DNA of 64,000 bases from Thamnidium elegans (Eukaryota; Mucoromycota; Mucoromycetes; Mucorales; Mucoraceae), in the NCBI GenBank assembly GCA_025201345.1, contig JAIXMG010000010.1, forward strand, positions 558,001 to 622,000, written 5' to 3'. The notes under the pieces are model-generated. The model was not told the DNA's origin and did no database searches. It saw only the letters and a list, made by a program, of their open reading frames with translations. Made by a program: the position numbers and the translations under genes. Shown here in pieces: positions 60,999 through 64,000 of this stretch (position 1 is its first letter; each line of letters starts with the position of its first letter).

Positions 60999-61730
60999 TC
61001 TCAAAAAAAAAAACTATTTATTTATTTACCCAAAATACGTTCAATACTACATTATTACCATCATATAATTTATTTTTAAATATATTTAATATTTTCATCT
61101 TGCACTAAGAATAAAATATCTTAATAGCTATTTCAATAGCTATTGTTATGATAAAAACAATATTTGCCTTATTATCAGATCGTCGTCAGATTAAACAAAA
61201 ATTAACTATTATGTAAATATCGTGCAACGAGTATTTCAGGCTCACTTCTCAAGTAACCATGATATATTTTAACCCCAGACTGTAATGATAAATTTTTTTG
61301 GGCATGTAGCTAATCGCTTTAAAACACTATTGTCTTGAATCAATCGATTTTAATTCATGCATATTTAAAGTAAATTTTTAAAAGAATAACTAACAGTGTG
61401 GATCAAGCCCAAGCCCAGAAACATTGTACTAGTAGTCCAATAGTCCGCAAATTTAGTTACACACTGAAGAGCTTTTAATCTCAATTGAGCGAGTTAAGGA
61501 CGACTAATATTTCATAGCTACTATTTGTACTGAGAAAATGATAACTATTTTGGGAATAAAGCTATCCCTATGGATTATCCGCATTTGTCCGCTCCAGTCT
61601 TTTGACTTCATCTTTCTCAGAACGAAAAAAAAAGTCTCACACCGCTTCGTTTTTGGAAAATTAAGAAGTGTACAACTTCACTATATAATTCAAGTTTAAA
61701 CAATTCGGTTTCAACAGGGGACGAAAAAGG
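60999..61730. other. Intergenic part of the repeat unit between copies 1 and 2
   Basis: Non-coding spacer that is itself part of the duplicated unit: AATAAAATATCTTAATAG and a later CAGATCGTC block (about 61111-61190) have counterparts downstream of copy 2 (about 62537-62620). The AATAAA is a plausible polyadenylation signal. A GGGAATAAAG block near 61552 matches the upstream regions of the other copies. Confidence 0.5.
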
Positions 61731-61738
61731 TTTAAATA
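61731..61738 (+). promoter_or_regulatory. TATA-like TTTAAATA box of surface gene 2
   Basis: Same box as in copies 1 and 3, here 79 bases before the ATG and directly preceded by CAACAGGGGACGAAAAAGG, which copy 3 shares almost exactly. Confidence 0.6.
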
Positions 61739-61809
61739 AAACTTCGATTTAGCGTCAATTTTTTCCTTTTTCTTCAATTCTTTAAACCTTTAATTTTAAC
61801 AATATAAAA

Positions 61810-62426
61810 ATGCGTGCCTCTATTGCCATTGCTATCGCTGCTGCCACTGCCGTCTCTGCCGTCTGTAACCTTTCTTACAACGTCCCCACTTCTACTGAAT
61901 GCTTCACTGGCTGTAATGTCGTAAGTATAAATCACGTAATTATCTAAAAAAAAAAGAACACCTTTTAATTCTTATTACAATATTACAGAAAGCCGGTACT
62001 GCTGTCGTCCCCGGTTGGACTATGGATTCTGCTTCCGAAAAGTTCGTAGAATCTCTTAAGCTTATGTGTACTAAGGATACTCCTGAGTATTCTGAATTCA
62101 TGACCGTTGCTGGTTCATGTATGTTGACTTGTAAGGGCGAAAACCCTGAGCTCTTTATGGCTGAACACGCTGGTGCTTGTGCTTGGTATGCTACACACAA
62201 GGATGATGTTTGTGCTGGAGATGCTACTGTCTCCGGTAATGCTACCACTTCTGCTGCTGCCACTGGTACCCCCGTTACCTCTAGTAAATCTGTTGCTGCT
62301 TCTGGCACTAGTGCCGTTGTTTCTCCTCCTGCCACTTCTGATGTCGCTGAGGGTACTGCTAACAAATTGCAAATTAGCGGCCTTGCCATGGCTTTGGTTG
62401 CTGGTGCTGGTTACTTTGCCCTTTAA
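61810..62426 (+). CDS. Secreted eight-cysteine GPI-anchored surface protein, copy 2
   Basis: Two exons (61810-61920, 61989-62426) encode 182 residues. The layout is the same as copy 1: a signal peptide (two residues shorter), the eight-cysteine head with all cysteines kept (VCNLS, ECFTGC, LMC, GSCMLTC, GACAW, DDVC), a Ser/Thr/Ala/Pro stalk of only about 45 residues, and an NKLQISGLAMALVAGAGYFAL GPI tail. The head differs from copy 1 at many positions (for example TPEYSEFMT for VPAFTEFMT), so this is an older paralogue. The intron sits at the same codon (after CNV) but its sequence has diverged. The strong preference for GCT/ACT/TCT codons is shared by the family. Confidence 0.85.
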
Positions 62427-62427
62427 A

Positions 62428-62444
62428 TTATCCGATTCAGATAA
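62428..62444 (+). terminator. Near-palindrome just after the stop codon, copy 2
   Basis: TTATCCGATTCAGATAA matches the element behind copy 1 with one change (T to C), which leaves a G-T pairable position in RNA. Its conservation at the same distance from the stop is the reason for listing it. Confidence 0.45.
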
Positions 62445-63126
62445 TCTTGAAAATGCCATTTATTTATTTGCTTAACAGAACTAATACTATTTAATTTTAC
62501 TATCTACATTTATTTATTTTTTATTTCGTACTAGAAATAAAGTATCTTAATTAATAATTAATGACTATTGTATCTGTACAAACTACACTTGTCTTATTAA
62601 CAGATCGTCATAGAGTTACGAATATTATATAAACATCGTGTAACAAGTGCTCCAAATATACTTTTTAAATAACTGGGATATACAGAAATCTTAACTCAGC
62701 GGTCAAGTTATCGTAACAAAAAATGCTAAAAGTTTAGCGTTCACAACCAACTATGCTAAAAATCTATTTATATTATCTTAACTTAATTTTATGTTTGTTT
62801 GCTTAGAATAAGCTTTCAAAAAAACAACAGATAAAGCAAATCAATGCCATCCCCAGAAACGCCGAGCTAGCGAATATACCGACTGTCCCCAAACTTTTGT
62901 CACACATTTAAGTACTTTTAACCTCAATTGAACAAGTTAAAAAGTTATAGCCATATTGGGAATAAAAGTTGTATTGTGGATTGCTCACATTTATCCGTGA
63001 TCTCATCTCACTTCAGTTTTTACACCACTTTTTTTTAATGTCTTTTTTTGGAAAGGGATAGGTGTACAAGTTCACGACGTAACTCAGGTCCAACAGAATT
63101 CGTTTTCCAACAGGGGACAAAAACGA
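62445..63126. other. Intergenic part of the repeat unit between copies 2 and 3
   Basis: Spacer resembling that between copies 1 and 2: AATAAAGTATCTTAAT and ACAGATCGTC blocks, then CCATATTGGGAATAAAAG (about 62951) and CCAACAGGGGACAAAAACG (about 63107) before the promoter box of copy 3. No other gene is seen. Confidence 0.5.
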
Positions 63127-63134
63127 TTTAAATA
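63127..63134 (+). promoter_or_regulatory. TATA-like TTTAAATA box of surface gene 3
   Basis: TTTAAATAGAACT lies 80 bases before the ATG, as in copy 1. Confidence 0.6.
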
Positions 63135-63206
63135 GAACTCTGATTCTCGGTCCTTTTTGATTTCTCTTATCGTTTGATCTTTACATTTTAAATTTTACAT
63201 ATAAAA

Positions 63207-64000
63207 ATGCGTACCTCTATTGCTATCGCTATTGTTGCTGCTGCTGCCACTGCTGTCTCTGCTGACTGTAACCCTTCCTATAACGTTCCTACTTCTACCC
63301 CATGTTTCACCGCTTGTAATGTCGTAAGTATAAATTATTGAATTACTAGAGAAAAAGAGGCGATCTTTCTAATTCATGTTATAATTTCATAGAAAGCTGG
63401 TAATGCCGTAGTACCTGGTTGGACCATGGACTCTTCTTCCGAAAATTTCTTGCCTTCTCTCAAGCTTATGTGTACCAAGAATGTTCCTGCATTCACTGAA
63501 TTCATGACAGTTGCTGGTACATGTATGATGGGATGTGCTGGTGATGATCCAGAACTTTTCAACGCCGAGTTCGCAGGTGCTTGTGCTTGGTATGCATCTC
63601 ACAAGGATGATGCTTGCGCTACTGAAACTACTACTACTTCCGCGGCTGCCACTACCAAGGATACTACTACCGTCAAAACTACTACCGTTCAGACCACTGT
63701 TGCTGATACTACTACCGCTGCCGAAGTCACCACTACTTCTGTCACTACTGCTGATGTCACCACAGAGGCTCCTGTTACTACTACCGTCACTCCTGTTGTT
63801 CCCGTCGTTTCTTCCAGTGCACCCGTTGTTACAAACATCCCTGCTGTTTCTTCTGGTGCCTCTGTTCTTGCCTCTTCAGGTGCCTCCGTCCGTCCTTCTG
63901 CCTCTGTTTCTCCTTCTGCCTCTGGTGATCCTGTTCCTTCTATCCCTGCCGAGGGTGCTGCCAACAAGTTGCAAATCAGCGGTCTTGCTATGGCTTTGGT
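63207..64000 (+). CDS. Secreted eight-cysteine GPI-anchored surface protein, copy 3 (runs off the window)
   Basis: Exon 1 is 63207-63323; exon 2 starts at 63393 and is still open at the window end, about a dozen codons before the expected stop. From 63177 to about 63638 the DNA is almost the same as 60225-60686 of copy 1 (two differences seen, including Ser41 to Asn; the intron is identical), so this pair is a recent duplication or has been homogenised. The stalk is different: about 110 residues rich in Thr with Val, Asp and Lys (TTKDTTTVKTTTVQTT), longer than in copy 1. After it, the sequence becomes near-identical again through SGDPVPSIPAEGAANKLQIS and into the GPI tail. Confidence 0.85.

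Overview
This window looks like nuclear DNA of an early-diverging filamentous fungus, most likely Mucoromycota (Mucorales-like). The evidence is the very AT-rich base composition with long A/T homopolymers, the many short introns (about 55-100 nt, GTAAGT-type donors, CTAAC-type branch sites), and a gene set typical of such genomes: a CSL (LAG1/Su(H)) factor, RACK1, Msp1, GSK-3, Ecl1-like protein, actin with early introns, plus the debris of a Fanzor/TnpB-like gene and of a LINE. I cannot name the species. Exon structures were built by hand from splice motifs and frame; all joined lengths given are multiples of three.

Layout. 0.5-2.0 kb: mobile-element debris (Fanzor-like relic on -, LINE reverse-transcriptase relic on +). 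2.2-4.3 kb: a seven-exon gene of unknown function. 4.3-10 kb: gene-poor. 10-17.9 kb: a 4-exon CSL transcription factor, a 5-exon PHD/extended-PHD chromatin reader and a small acidic protein, all on +. 18-22 kb: gene-poor. 22-27 kb: Pho80/Pcl-type cyclin (-), five-exon RACK1 with 15-nt and 31-nt microexons (-), and divergently a PH-domain protein (+). 27-32.2 kb: gene-poor, with decayed direct repeats. 32.2-44.6 kb is the dense block: RIB7 riboflavin reductase (+), MATE transporter (-), a hypothetical (-), a zinc-finger/membrane-anchor protein (+), Msp1 AAA extractase (+), GSK-3 kinase (+), universal stress protein (+), a four-Cys mini-protein (-) and actin (-). 47-52 kb: Ecl1-like lifespan factor, zinc-finger mini-protein, F-box protein, mitochondrial-type malic enzyme. 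52-57 kb: empty. 57-58.4 kb: MFS transporter. 60-64 kb: a tandem family of three secreted, eight-cysteine, Ser/Thr-rich, GPI-anchored surface proteins; the third runs off the window end.

Most genes are single-copy housekeeping or signalling functions with no obvious operon-like logic. Functional links are general: CSL, PHD and cyclin for transcription/cell cycle; RACK1, GSK-3 and PH protein for signalling; Msp1, malic enzyme and the four-Cys protein for mitochondria. The least ordinary parts are the tandem surface-protein array (conserved Cys head and GPI tail around a rapidly changing stalk, with a decayed extra promoter upstream), the Fanzor relic, the A-tract 3' splice sites, and the uncharacterised genes at 2.2 and 37.0 kb.
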